Translations under genes and position numbers: made by a program | In this document: positions 21,632 through 29,237 of the stretch, piece by piece | Numbering within the stretch: the first letter of the stretch is position 1 | How the letters are laid out: each line of letters opens with the position of its first letter | IMG/VR virus record: IMGVR_UViG_3300026292_000015 | Span: 1-35,052 of that record | Strand: one strand, 5' to 3' | DNA: 35,052 nt | Source: a virus | Notes under the pieces: model-generated | Told to the model about the DNA's origin: nothing | The model's database searches: none | What the model saw: only the letters and a program-made list of their open reading frames with translations

Positions 21632-23676
21632 TGGCAAGCACATCACCTAAAATTAGATTTTATAAGTTCGTTACAGCACCGAAGAGTAAAGGACTTACAA
21701 TATCCATTGGGAACAAGACAGTAGCAGGATCTGATTTTGGATCTGCTATCAATGCTATTAACTCACTGGGTGCTACTGTTAACAGTATCGGTGTAATGCT
21801 GCAGACTAGTCTTGCATCAGAGAAGGCAGCACAGCAAGAACTGCTAAGAAATCAGCAGTTAATGAGAGACCAAGCCCTTGGTAAGAATCTTAAACAAGGT
21901 GCTCAAGGTGTAGGGAAGAGAGTAGGTGGACTGTTATCTAAAGCTGCACCAACATTCTTAGAGTACCTGGGTAGATTATTAAAATCTCTACTAACATTTG
22001 GTGTATTAGATTGGTTAAGTAAGAAGGAGAATACAGAGAAACTAAAAGTAATGATGGACAGACTTGGTAAGTTTGTCAAGGGTATGGTGGGGTTTATTGG
22101 AAACGTTACCAAGTTTATAGGTGATGCGTGGAATAGTACGTTTGGTGATGGTAAAGATTGGATAGAGAGAATAACTGGTGCACTAAAATTGATAGGTGTG
22201 GGAGGTGCAGCCTTATTAGGCTTATCGTTCCTTAAGAATCCTATAGCAACGGTTAAGAATTTTGCTGGTGTTCTGAAGACAGTCAGTGGTGGTGTTATGA
22301 ACCTAGGTAGATTCCTAGGTGGTAATGCTATAGGTAGAGGAATCCAGGCTGCTACACAAGGTGTGATGGCATATCAGGATGTAATGCAGGATGAGTCTAT
22401 ACCTGAAGAGGATAGAAAAGCTGCTGCTGTAGGTGCTGGAGTTGGTGCTACTGCTGGTGGTATGGCACTGGGTGCTATAGGTAACAGTATTGCTGGACCT
22501 ATTGGAGGTATGATAGGTAATGCTTTAGGTGGTTGGTTAGGTAAGCATCTTGGTAAGTTCTTCGGTCCAGCATTAATGGACTGGGTAGAGAAGTTTACAA
22601 AGTTCTTTGATAAGGTAAAGGAAGCTGTTACTGCATTTATGAAACCAGTGACAGATGCTATAAGAGGTATATTTGAATCACTGGGTCCTGCTATCGATAA
22701 GGTAGTGGATATGATTAAGCCTCATCTGCCTAAGATAATGCAGATAGCCAATTTCATTGGTAAGGTTGTATTTGCACCATTAATAGGATTATTGAAAGGA
22801 TTGAAATGGTTGTTGGATATGTTTGTAGGATCTGATAGTGATAATGTTACAGAAACTAATGTATCTTCTGTCACTCCAAGACATTATGAAGATATGAGTC
22901 AAGAGGATAAAGACAAGTTTGATAATGTTGCGAATAATGCGGGATTCTCTAAAGGTGGTTACGTACGTACTGCACCGATATTTAATATACCTATGAAACC
23001 TATCCCAACCAGAAGTAAGGGTGGATGGATTTCTGGACCACAATCAGGTTACCCCGTATCACTGACGGGTAGAGGTGTTGACTTCATAGGTCACGGTACC
23101 GAGTATGTAGCACAAAGATCTGGTGGTGGTTATGTTGTACCCGTAGATACACCACATACCCGTAAAGATCCAGGATTAACTGCCAGGTCCCTGAAGAGTG
23201 CTATGCTCGCAGGATTTGGTGGACAGTTACCTGGTAGATCTAAGGGTGGTGTAGTAAGAGTCAAGGCACCACAGAGTAAATTGCCTGAGTTTGGATTAGG
23301 TGGTCTATTCTCTGCTGTTGGAGCTCAGGTTGCTAAAGCTGTTGGTGGTGCTCAACCTATCATCAATGCTATAACACCAGTTGCTAACGCTATATTACCT
23401 GGTGCTGGTGCTGCTGCAGGATTGGGTGCTAAGATCATTGCAATGGTTAAGACACTTGAACAGATCACAGCAGAGAGACAGGCAGCAAACATAGAGGGTG
23501 CTGCACAAGCAGTTGTACTTGATATGATAGAAATGCCTGGTCCTCCTGGAGGTGGTGGAGACGGTGGTGGTACACCTATTGTTATGCCACGTAAACAGAA
23601 TCCAGCAAATAGGTACTTACAGAGTCGCTTTGGATACCTAGGTGAAGGATCCACAATCAGCAGTAACTTCTTCTAA
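21631..23676 (+). CDS. Tape-measure-like tail protein, 681 aa
   Basis: The protein resembles its upstream neighbour: LLTFGVLDWLSKKENTEKLK parallels FAATWFVLDFLSNPKNKK there, and both carry a Gly/Ala-rich hydrophobic stretch (here GAGVGATAGGMALGAIGN). The C-terminal part contains repeated KGG motifs: SKGGYV, SKGGWISGPQSGYPVSLTGR, HGTEYVAQRSGGGYVVPV and SKGGVV, the pattern seen at the ends of tail tape-measure proteins. It would run through the tail tube or hub. Junctions on both sides are TAATGG. It carries no visible peptidase domain. Length is close to that of T4 gp29 (590). Confidence 0.7.
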   Translation: MASTSPKIRFYKFVTAPKSKGLTISIGNKTVAGSDFGSAINAINSLGATVNSIGVMLQTSLASEKAAQQELLRNQQLMRDQALGKNLKQGAQGVGKRVGGLLSKAAPTFLEYLGRLLKSLLTFGVLDWLSKKENTEKLKVMMDRLGKFVKGMVGFIGNVTKFIGDAWNSTFGDGKDWIERITGALKLIGVGGAALLGLSFLKNPIATVKNFAGVLKTVSGGVMNLGRFLGGNAIGRGIQAATQGVMAYQDVMQDESIPEEDRKAAAVGAGVGATAGGMALGAIGNSIAGPIGGMIGNALGGWLGKHLGKFFGPALMDWVEKFTKFFDKVKEAVTAFMKPVTDAIRGIFESLGPAIDKVVDMIKPHLPKIMQIANFIGKVVFAPLIGLLKGLKWLLDMFVGSDSDNVTETNVSSVTPRHYEDMSQEDKDKFDNVANNAGFSKGGYVRTAPIFNIPMKPIPTRSKGGWISGPQSGYPVSLTGRGVDFIGHGTEYVAQRSGGGYVVPVDTPHTRKDPGLTARSLKSAMLAGFGGQLPGRSKGGVVRVKAPQSKLPEFGLGGLFSAVGAQVAKAVGGAQPIINAITPVANAILPGAGAAAGLGAKIIAMVKTLEQITAERQAANIEGAAQAVVLDMIEMPGPPGGGGDGGGTPIVMPRKQNPANRYLQSRFGYLGEGSTISSNFF

Positions 23677-25076
23677 TGGCAGAATATCAACCCAAAGGTT
23701 ATACCCTGAATGAATTCTCTCTACTCGTCTCTGATGACGTAGTACCTACTGAGGATTTGTCTAGTCTTAGTTTTACTGGTGAGAATGCTTTCGATCTTCG
23801 TGGTATATGCTCTGCCTGGAACTATTATGAGTCATTAACTTCACCTTCAGTAAGGATGGAGTTTGTTTTCTATGATACTATTGATCTTGCAGCAAAATTG
23901 AATGGTAATGAGTATATTAAATTACGTATTACTACAGACTCATCACCTGATGAGGAGTTAGAAATTATACAGAAGACATTTAAGATTGGTGAAGTTACTA
24001 AGTCTGAGAGAGCACAAACTTACATAGTGTACAGTGCATCACCAGAAGTTACTTCTAATGAAGTTAATAGAGTATTTAAAACGTTCAAAGATCAGCCTGG
24101 TACAGAATCTATAAAAACTATACTGACTGATAACCTTAAGTTTGATAAGAAGGTGGATCGTTGGGAACCCAGTAGAGGTAATTTTAATTTCCTTTCACCT
24201 AACTGGAGACCATACGATGCCATTGAGTATATAACTGATAAGATAACAGGATCTGTATCTGGAAAGTCTGGATATATTTTCTGGGAAACTTATAAAGGTA
24301 AGAACCTATGTACAATAGATTTCCTATGTTCAGCAAGTAATGAAACATTTGGTGCTCCTGAGGTCTATACTTACTCACAGGCAAACGTAGGTAACGATGA
24401 TGTCAATGCTTTCAAGATAGAAACTATAAACTATCCTGATAGAGCAAATCATCTTGAGAAATTACGTACAGGAATGTATAGTACTTCAACCATAGGAATT
24501 GTTGCACCTGCTCTGACTAGTGGTAACTTACCTTCTGCAGGTGCTACTACAGAGGAAGGATCAACTGGTTCTGATGATGAGACACCCAGTGGATCTATTC
24601 AAGAACCTATTAACTTCACAGCACAGTCTGTGTTTGGTGAAGCAAATAAATTGAATCCAGATTTCCCATTCCCTAAAGTTAATAACGAATATTTCTCAGA
24701 GGAGAGACCCTCAAGAATAAAGATACGTGCACTGCCAAGTATGTTGTACTCTGAGAACGCACAAAACCCTGAGGGTAATGCACCTAATATGAAGACAGAT
24801 AGTGTTTTGGCTTCAGCATATGCAGCATCAAGATGGCAGTTGATGAATGCTTTTAACCTAGATATTACTGTACCTGGCAACGTTGCATTAACTGCTGGTG
24901 ATATAGTAGAAGTAAGGATTCCTGAATCTACTACCACAGAAGAGCAATCTGACAGGATTGAGTTGGATAAAACATATTCTGGCAAGTACCTCATTGTGGG
25001 TGTTATGCACGAATATACTGTAGAGGGTGTGACAACCATTTTACAGCTTGCCAAAGATAGCATTTCTAACTTATAA
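23676..25076 (+). CDS. 27: Baseplate central hub protein, gp27-like
   Basis: The 466-residue product has the layout of gp27-type hub proteins, which form the trimeric ring above the gp5 needle. SSLSFTGENAFDLRGICSAWNYYESL and VRMEFVFYDTIDLAAKL near the start (each given in part) correspond to the first tube-like domain. GNFNFLSPNWRPYDAIEYIT and GKSGYIFWETYKGKNLCTID near 170-215 match the central domain of hub proteins of this fold. The Thr/Ser/Glu-rich linker at 280-305 separates the C-terminal domain. It precedes the CP12-like gene and gene 5, the partner expected from T4. T4 gp27 is 391 residues. Confidence 0.78.
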   Translation: MAEYQPKGYTLNEFSLLVSDDVVPTEDLSSLSFTGENAFDLRGICSAWNYYESLTSPSVRMEFVFYDTIDLAAKLNGNEYIKLRITTDSSPDEELEIIQKTFKIGEVTKSERAQTYIVYSASPEVTSNEVNRVFKTFKDQPGTESIKTILTDNLKFDKKVDRWEPSRGNFNFLSPNWRPYDAIEYITDKITGSVSGKSGYIFWETYKGKNLCTIDFLCSASNETFGAPEVYTYSQANVGNDDVNAFKIETINYPDRANHLEKLRTGMYSTSTIGIVAPALTSGNLPSAGATTEEGSTGSDDETPSGSIQEPINFTAQSVFGEANKLNPDFPFPKVNNEYFSEERPSRIKIRALPSMLYSENAQNPEGNAPNMKTDSVLASAYAASRWQLMNAFNLDITVPGNVALTAGDIVEVRIPESTTTEEQSDRIELDKTYSGKYLIVGVMHEYTVEGVTTILQLAKDSISNL

Positions 25077-25099
25077 TACAAACGTCGCTTTTATTTTAA

Positions 25100-25327
25100 A
25101 TGACAACCATAGAACAACATATTGCCCACGACAAAGAGATCCTTGCGGATCCAACAACTAATCCACAGATGCGTAGGCATACTAAAGAAGAGCTCCACGA
25201 CCTTATAGAATATGAGGAGCACCATCACGACGAGATCGTAGCAGGAGACCACCACGATCCTAACTGTTTAGAACTATTTTGTGACCAACATCCAGACGAG
25301 CCTGAGTGTCTCGTGTACGATGATTGA
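25100..25327 (+). CDS. cp12: CP12-like Calvin cycle regulator
   Basis: CP12 ties GAPDH and phosphoribulokinase into an inactive complex and so slows the Calvin cycle. The C-terminal motif is clear: LELFCDQHPDEPECLVYDD, with C61 and C70 eight residues apart and the YDD end that enters the GAPDH active site. The N-terminal part has a EELHDLIEYEE helix and His-rich stretches (HHH, DHHD), in place of the host AWD_VEEL core, and no N-terminal Cys pair. Cyanophages are known to carry cp12, usually with other carbon genes; here it is found between baseplate hub genes. The GAPDH-binding half is intact; the missing N-terminal Cys pair suggests weaker binding to phosphoribulokinase. Confidence 0.82.
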   Translation: MTTIEQHIAHDKEILADPTTNPQMRRHTKEELHDLIEYEEHHHDEIVAGDHHDPNCLELFCDQHPDEPECLVYDD

Positions 25328-25334
25328 GTACCTG

Positions 25335-25342
25335 TATAAATA
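25335..25342 (+). promoter_or_regulatory. Late promoter before gene 5
   Basis: A perfect TATAAATA lies 25 bases before the gene 5 ATG, in the 40-base gap after the CP12-like gene. Confidence 0.7.
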
Positions 25343-25367
25343 ATTTCTGTAGAACACTGTATTATTA

Positions 25368-27800
25368 ATGCCTGAAGCAACGATTAACACGATAGGTAAA
25401 TCGGATGTGATGGGTCGTGATGGCTTCACCTGGTGGATAGGTGAAGTTGAAAAGATCGACGACCCTCAACAACTCGGTAGAGTTAAAGTCCGTGTTATCG
25501 GATGGTACACTGGTGGAAAGAGCAAGGAAGCATATGTTTCCACGATGCCCACATCGGATCTCCCGTGGGCACTTTGTCTTGGTCCGACAGATCAGGCTGG
25601 TATTAAGAATACAGGAACAAAAACTGAGCTGCAGGTCGGTGCTCAGGTATTAGGATTCTTCCTAGACGGGGAAGAAGCACAGATGCCCGTTGTTATGGGA
25701 TCTATGCGATCCTTTAAGAACACTGCTGACGCACAAACTGGAGAGACTGGTGCTGATACTGATCAACCAGCTACAGTAGTTGCTGACGGTACCGAAGCTC
25801 CAGAATTACCAGAACAATCTAAGGATGGTGCAGGTGCAGATGTACACGGTGGTGCACCATTTAATACAACTGGTGAAGCACCTGCAGATAATGCTGGTGG
25901 ATCAGCGAGTGACAGAGGAATTATATCTAAAGCAGAAAGAGAACTACCTGGTAACTATGCTACAAACCCGAAGGTAGTACCTACAGAGGCACAGGGTATT
26001 GCTAATGGTTCTGCTGGACCAGCGGGTGAGGGTTTTGAAAGAGATTTGAATCGGATGCTAACAGAGGTAGGGAATTTTTCTTCTGCTCTGGCAAAAGATC
26101 CTGCAGGTAACTTGATCTCTATCATTACTGGTAAGAAGGTCGATAATAAAATATTAGATAAGGCGATGAAGGGTATAAACAACTTCATTGCTAATGGCAT
26201 ATCAGGTATTATGTCTTGGATGAAAGAGGTACTGGCAAAGCAGATTGAAGCAATCATCAGCCAGATCACTCAATGGTTATCCAATGTTATACCGATGGGT
26301 GTTATAAATGCTGTGCTTGCACTAGCTGAGTTCATCTTTAGTCTCTTCTGTGGCTTCGAAGGGAAGTGGATCTTTAGTTTAGTAAAACAGGCGTTTAATG
26401 ATACTGCTGCCTTTGCCGAGAATATGGCAGGGATAATAGTATCCAAAGTGTACGATGCTATTCCTACTGGAGTTTTAGATACTGTTAACAGTATTGTAGG
26501 TAAGGTTAAGGGTGCACTTAACAAGGTGATGGAAGTAGCAAATGTACTTGTAAGTGCTATCTCTACTATCAAGAACCTTGCAGGTAAACTGAAGGATATG
26601 GCTAATAAGATCCAGTCTATCTTCCAGTTTGATTTCTCTAAGATTTCTTGGAGCAACATTGTAAGTTTAATACTCGCACTTCTTAAGATGTTAATTCCTA
26701 AGAAGGATTGCGGAAGGAAAATAAAACCTCCTAAACAGAAGTTCTGGCTACCCTTGTGGGGTACGTCAACTTGCGATACGGTACCTGAATTCTTTGAACG
26801 AGAAATAACTATCGATGGTGTAACCAGTGGTACTGGTAATAGTGTCACTGGGACTGATGTTATTTCATCGATGTATAATAACTTGAGTCCTTTCAAGATG
26901 GAAGTCCAGTCATTTATGAATGGTGCTTCTGTTATTCAGGATAACAATCCTGGAAAAGAAAAGACTATAACATCTGGTACTGGTGGACAAACTACCATTG
27001 ATGATAATCAAGGTAATACACACCGTAACCAACCAAATAATCTTACACAGATTATAGGTGGAGATTATTGTACTACAGCTAAAGGCGATGGAGTCCTTAC
27101 TGTAGAAGGTGATCTTAAGATACACGTGATGGGTGATCTAGACCTAGAGGTCGGTGGATCCTTCAACCAGCACCAATCAAATGGTGTAGGTGAGGATAAT
27201 GATAAGCAGTCTAAGTCTGCACAGACTATTGCTGCTGACCACGAGATCAACTATCAAGGTAACTGGGGTATACAGGCATCTAATATTACAATGAATGCCA
27301 TTAGTAACTTAGATCTAAATGCTGGATCTATTTCTACTAAAGCAACTTCATTGATGAACAGTATATCTGGTGAGATTGTTAACGAATGTGCTTGGGAAAC
27401 GAATCTAGTCAATAATGTCGTATTTAATATGGTTGCGATGCTTAATCCTATCCCTGGGGTTACAGGTCGCTTATCAATTCTAAAAGGTCCAGACATTACT
27501 CTCGTTGGTGAGGGTATACCTGGTACAAGTATTTTACCTGCTGCTCACGTCCGTATGGCTGTGAGTGCAGCACAACCTTGTGGTGTCGTTGATGTCATCA
27601 CTGGTACTACAGGTGGTAAAGCAACGGTTGTAACCACAGCTGCTGGTGGAATCGGTGAATTTGTAACAGCAGCAGGTGGGGCTATTGTAAATGCCGTAAC
27701 ATCTGGTACAATAGCATATAGTGTAGGTGCTGGTATTGCATCCTTTGGATGTGGTGTGGGTCCTACTCAAATTTACGGTCTACCCTTAATGCTCAACTGA
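25368..27800 (+). CDS. 5: Baseplate hub/needle protein gp5 without visible lysozyme domain
   Basis: Residues 18-115 are the gp5 OB-fold: FTWWIGEVEKIDDPQQLGRVKVR, then DLPWALCLGPT and VGAQVLGFFLDGEEAQMPVVMGSM (given in parts). Residues 560-670 have the gp5 beta-helix pattern (VEGDLKIHVMGDLDLEVGGSF), forming the cell-puncturing needle. In T4 a lysozyme domain lies between these parts. Here residues 220-450 are instead long hydrophobic helices (FIANGISGIMSWMKEVLAKQ and following), and no lysozyme motif was seen. The C-terminal 90 residues are Gly/Ala/Val-rich with two Cys and may form the needle tip. It follows gp27-like and has a perfect late promoter upstream. Confidence 0.85.
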   Translation: MPEATINTIGKSDVMGRDGFTWWIGEVEKIDDPQQLGRVKVRVIGWYTGGKSKEAYVSTMPTSDLPWALCLGPTDQAGIKNTGTKTELQVGAQVLGFFLDGEEAQMPVVMGSMRSFKNTADAQTGETGADTDQPATVVADGTEAPELPEQSKDGAGADVHGGAPFNTTGEAPADNAGGSASDRGIISKAERELPGNYATNPKVVPTEAQGIANGSAGPAGEGFERDLNRMLTEVGNFSSALAKDPAGNLISIITGKKVDNKILDKAMKGINNFIANGISGIMSWMKEVLAKQIEAIISQITQWLSNVIPMGVINAVLALAEFIFSLFCGFEGKWIFSLVKQAFNDTAAFAENMAGIIVSKVYDAIPTGVLDTVNSIVGKVKGALNKVMEVANVLVSAISTIKNLAGKLKDMANKIQSIFQFDFSKISWSNIVSLILALLKMLIPKKDCGRKIKPPKQKFWLPLWGTSTCDTVPEFFEREITIDGVTSGTGNSVTGTDVISSMYNNLSPFKMEVQSFMNGASVIQDNNPGKEKTITSGTGGQTTIDDNQGNTHRNQPNNLTQIIGGDYCTTAKGDGVLTVEGDLKIHVMGDLDLEVGGSFNQHQSNGVGEDNDKQSKSAQTIAADHEINYQGNWGIQASNITMNAISNLDLNAGSISTKATSLMNSISGEIVNECAWETNLVNNVVFNMVAMLNPIPGVTGRLSILKGPDITLVGEGIPGTSILPAAHVRMAVSAAQPCGVVDVITGTTGGKATVVTTAAGGIGEFVTAAGGAIVNAVTSGTIAYSVGAGIASFGCGVGPTQIYGLPLMLN

Positions 27801-27802
27801 TT

Positions 27803-27994
27803 ATGGAAGAAACAACTTATCTTGAGTATGTTTGGGTTGATTTCCCAAGACGTACTATCACTATTATGGACAATGAAGGGAGACAGGAGAAAGTACGGTA
27901 CAAATGGGATGAAGACGGTGCTGACGGTTTTCAGTCAGTCGTTGAGATGATCCAAAGGGATGTAGATCCTGAACATTGCCATTTTAAACTATGA
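27803..27994 (+). CDS. Hypothetical protein, 63 aa
   Basis: The ATG at 27803 lies two bases after the gene 5 stop; a longer frame from 27749 would overlap gene 5 and is not preferred. The product (MEETTYLEYVWVDFPRRTIT, then DNEGRQEKVRYKWDEDG) is beta-rich at the start and acidic. No family is recognised. The stop overlaps the next start by ATGA, so it belongs to the late operon with gene 5. Confidence 0.65.
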   Translation: MEETTYLEYVWVDFPRRTITIMDNEGRQEKVRYKWDEDGADGFQSVVEMIQRDVDPEHCHFKL

Positions 27995-28281
27995 TTAGAG
28001 TAACATTAGAAGAAATCTGTAAGAATACAGAATTTACATTAAATTTAGCAGCACGAGGTAACCCTTGTGTGGTAGAATTACCAGAAGGTAACGTGCTTAT
28101 CACACCTGTTGCCAACCCTCGCACAAAGGAAATAGAAATAGATAAAGAAATTGCTGCAATGGAAGCAGCAGCACAAGCAGCAGGAGCACCAACTCCTACA
28201 CCTGGCGTTAATTTACCAAGTGCAGCAGAGGTACAATCCTACGTTCACGAAACACTGGGTGAATTGAAACAACAACTCTGA
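27991..28281 (+). CDS. Hypothetical protein, 96 aa
   Basis: The N-terminal 40 residues (VTLEEICKNTEFTLNLAARG, then PCVVELPEGNVLITPV) have a helix followed by a two-strand hairpin that resembles Phd/YefM-type antitoxin heads in outline, but similarity is weak and no toxin gene is beside it. The middle is Ala-rich and helical with a Pro/Thr linker (GAPTPTPGVNLP). It overlaps the gene before by ATGA. Its last codons contain the -35 of the cpeT promoter. Function unknown. Confidence 0.6.
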   Translation: MIRVTLEEICKNTEFTLNLAARGNPCVVELPEGNVLITPVANPRTKEIEIDKEIAAMEAAAQAAGAPTPTPGVNLPSAAEVQSYVHETLGELKQQL

Positions 28282-28291
28282 CCTATATAAT
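28264..28291 (+). promoter_or_regulatory. Sigma70-type promoter of cpeT
   Basis: TTGAAA (28264-28269), a 16-base spacer and TATAAT (28286-28291) form a near-consensus host-type promoter. The start point would be near 28297-28299, right at the cpeT ATG at 28300, so the transcript would be leaderless or nearly so. Confidence 0.65.
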
Positions 28292-28299
28292 GCGAACCG

Positions 28300-28785
28300 A
28301 TGAATCAAGACCATTTTCTATCCTTTTTGGTACATCACTGGCATAATTTAAAGCAAGCCCAAATGTACCCTTCTGCCTTTGCTTATACCCACTATTGGTG
28401 GTATATGGAGGATGGGCAGTTGTATTCAAAGCAATGGTATGATTGGAATGGGGAGCTATACAGAGGTCGAAAGCATAACTTGCGTATTGAACCGCATCAA
28501 ATAGTAATAGAGACCTACGACAAATTCCTTAGAGTACCTGATCTAGTGTTCACTGAGTCCGAAACGTATCCTGGATATTTCGGTAGGACTCGTGGAGATG
28601 CAGAGAGGCACGATGGTGCCAAGGTACAAGCGAAAATCACGCTGACTTCTAGTGAGTTTACTACCCACGATAAGGGATGGGACGAAAATGGAAAACTGGT
28701 TTGGGGTGCTGAAAAAGGACCATTCGAATTCGAGAAATGTACCAAATCCATTCCGACTTCCATATCATCCATAATGTTGGATTAG
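28300..28785 (+). CDS. cpeT: CpeT-like T-type phycobilin lyase homologue
   Basis: CpeT-type lyases attach bilins to phycobiliproteins. The product matches the family at both ends: WHNLKQAQMYPSAFAYTHYWW near the start, YSKQWYDWNGELYRGRKHNL in the middle, and KLVWGAEKGPFEFEKCTKS at the end, corresponding to the WGxxxGPFxF signature. Length (161) is shorter than host CpeT (about 200), as known for cyanophage versions. A studied cyanophage homologue (from P-HM1) binds bilins but was reported to lack clear lyase activity. With pcyA in the same window this suggests phage handling of bilins. It has its own early-type promoter, unlike the late genes before it. Confidence 0.88.
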   Translation: MNQDHFLSFLVHHWHNLKQAQMYPSAFAYTHYWWYMEDGQLYSKQWYDWNGELYRGRKHNLRIEPHQIVIETYDKFLRVPDLVFTESETYPGYFGRTRGDAERHDGAKVQAKITLTSSEFTTHDKGWDENGKLVWGAEKGPFEFEKCTKSIPTSISSIMLD

Positions 28786-28790
28786 TTAAG

Positions 28791-28988
28791 ATGTGGTTTA
28801 TCAATGGTAAAGCATTTACCTTTGAAGAGATTGATAACCCAAGTGTAGAACTAATAGAGCAATGTGAAAATAAGTTACAATATACTATGGATGATATGTA
28901 CAAGATCAGTCAATACCTTATAATGGAAGAACTTCATCCTATTGTATTTTCAATGGATGATCTATGTACTGGAGAGATTCCTCTATGA
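28791..28988 (+). CDS. Hypothetical protein, 65 aa
   Basis: The ATG at 28791 lies five bases after the cpeT stop; the upstream open part of the frame overlaps cpeT and is discarded. The product (MWFINGKAFTFEEIDNPSVE, then CENKLQYTMDDMYKISQYLI) is helical and acidic, with two Cys. It overlaps the next small gene by ATGA. No family is recognised. Confidence 0.6.
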   Translation: MWFINGKAFTFEEIDNPSVELIEQCENKLQYTMDDMYKISQYLIMEELHPIVFSMDDLCTGEIPL

Positions 28989-29125
28989 AAAGAACTTACA
29001 CTATAGAAAAGAAAAACCCCCAACATAACCAGGAATGGTCGTGGGAGGAAACTCCAGAATTGTTGGATGCTCTAAAAGTATTAGAGCAATCTAGTCGGAT
29101 TGTTGACGAGAAGCGGATTTCTTAG
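28985..29125 (+). CDS. Hypothetical protein, 46 aa
   Basis: A 46-codon frame from ATG at 28985 (ATGA overlap with the preceding stop) to TAG at 29123-29125. The product (MKRTYTIEKKNPQHNQEWSW, then EETPELLDALKVLEQSSR) is charged and helical. It fills a gap after the 65-residue gene. Its last 35 bases overlap, tail to tail, the minus-strand gene at 29091-29237. Function unknown. Confidence 0.55.
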   Translation: MKRTYTIEKKNPQHNQEWSWEETPELLDALKVLEQSSRIVDEKRIS

Positions 29126-29237
29126 CCTTTTCTCTCCTTTTAACCATTTTTGCATATGCTACATCCTGTTTGGTATACCATTCAGGGTGTTTTTTTGCTT
29201 GTTTAATAATTTTTTTAGCTGCTTTTTTGTCCTTCAT
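29091..29237 (-). CDS. Small Lys-rich protein, 48 aa (minus strand)
   Basis: On the minus strand a 48-codon frame runs from ATG at 29237 to TAG at 29091-29093. The product (MKDKKAAKKIIKQAKKHPEW, then YTKQDVAYAKMVKRREKAKK) is very rich in Lys and helical. The long T runs on the plus strand here are its Lys codons. It starts inside the end of the oxygenase gene on the same strand (23-base overlap), which suggests coupled translation. It may bind nucleic acid; nothing firmer can be said. Confidence 0.6.
   Translation of the reverse strand: MKDKKAAKKIIKQAKKHPEWYTKQDVAYAKMVKRREKAKKSASRQQSD

Noticed and set aside
26270-26896. 208-codon minus-strand open frame opposite gene 5
   Set aside because: It lies wholly inside a convincing gp5 coding region, and has hydrophobic composition expected from the complement of helical sense codons; no start signal.
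27991-28281. Antitoxin of a toxin-antitoxin pair
   Set aside because: The Phd-like outline is weak and neither neighbour resembles a toxin.
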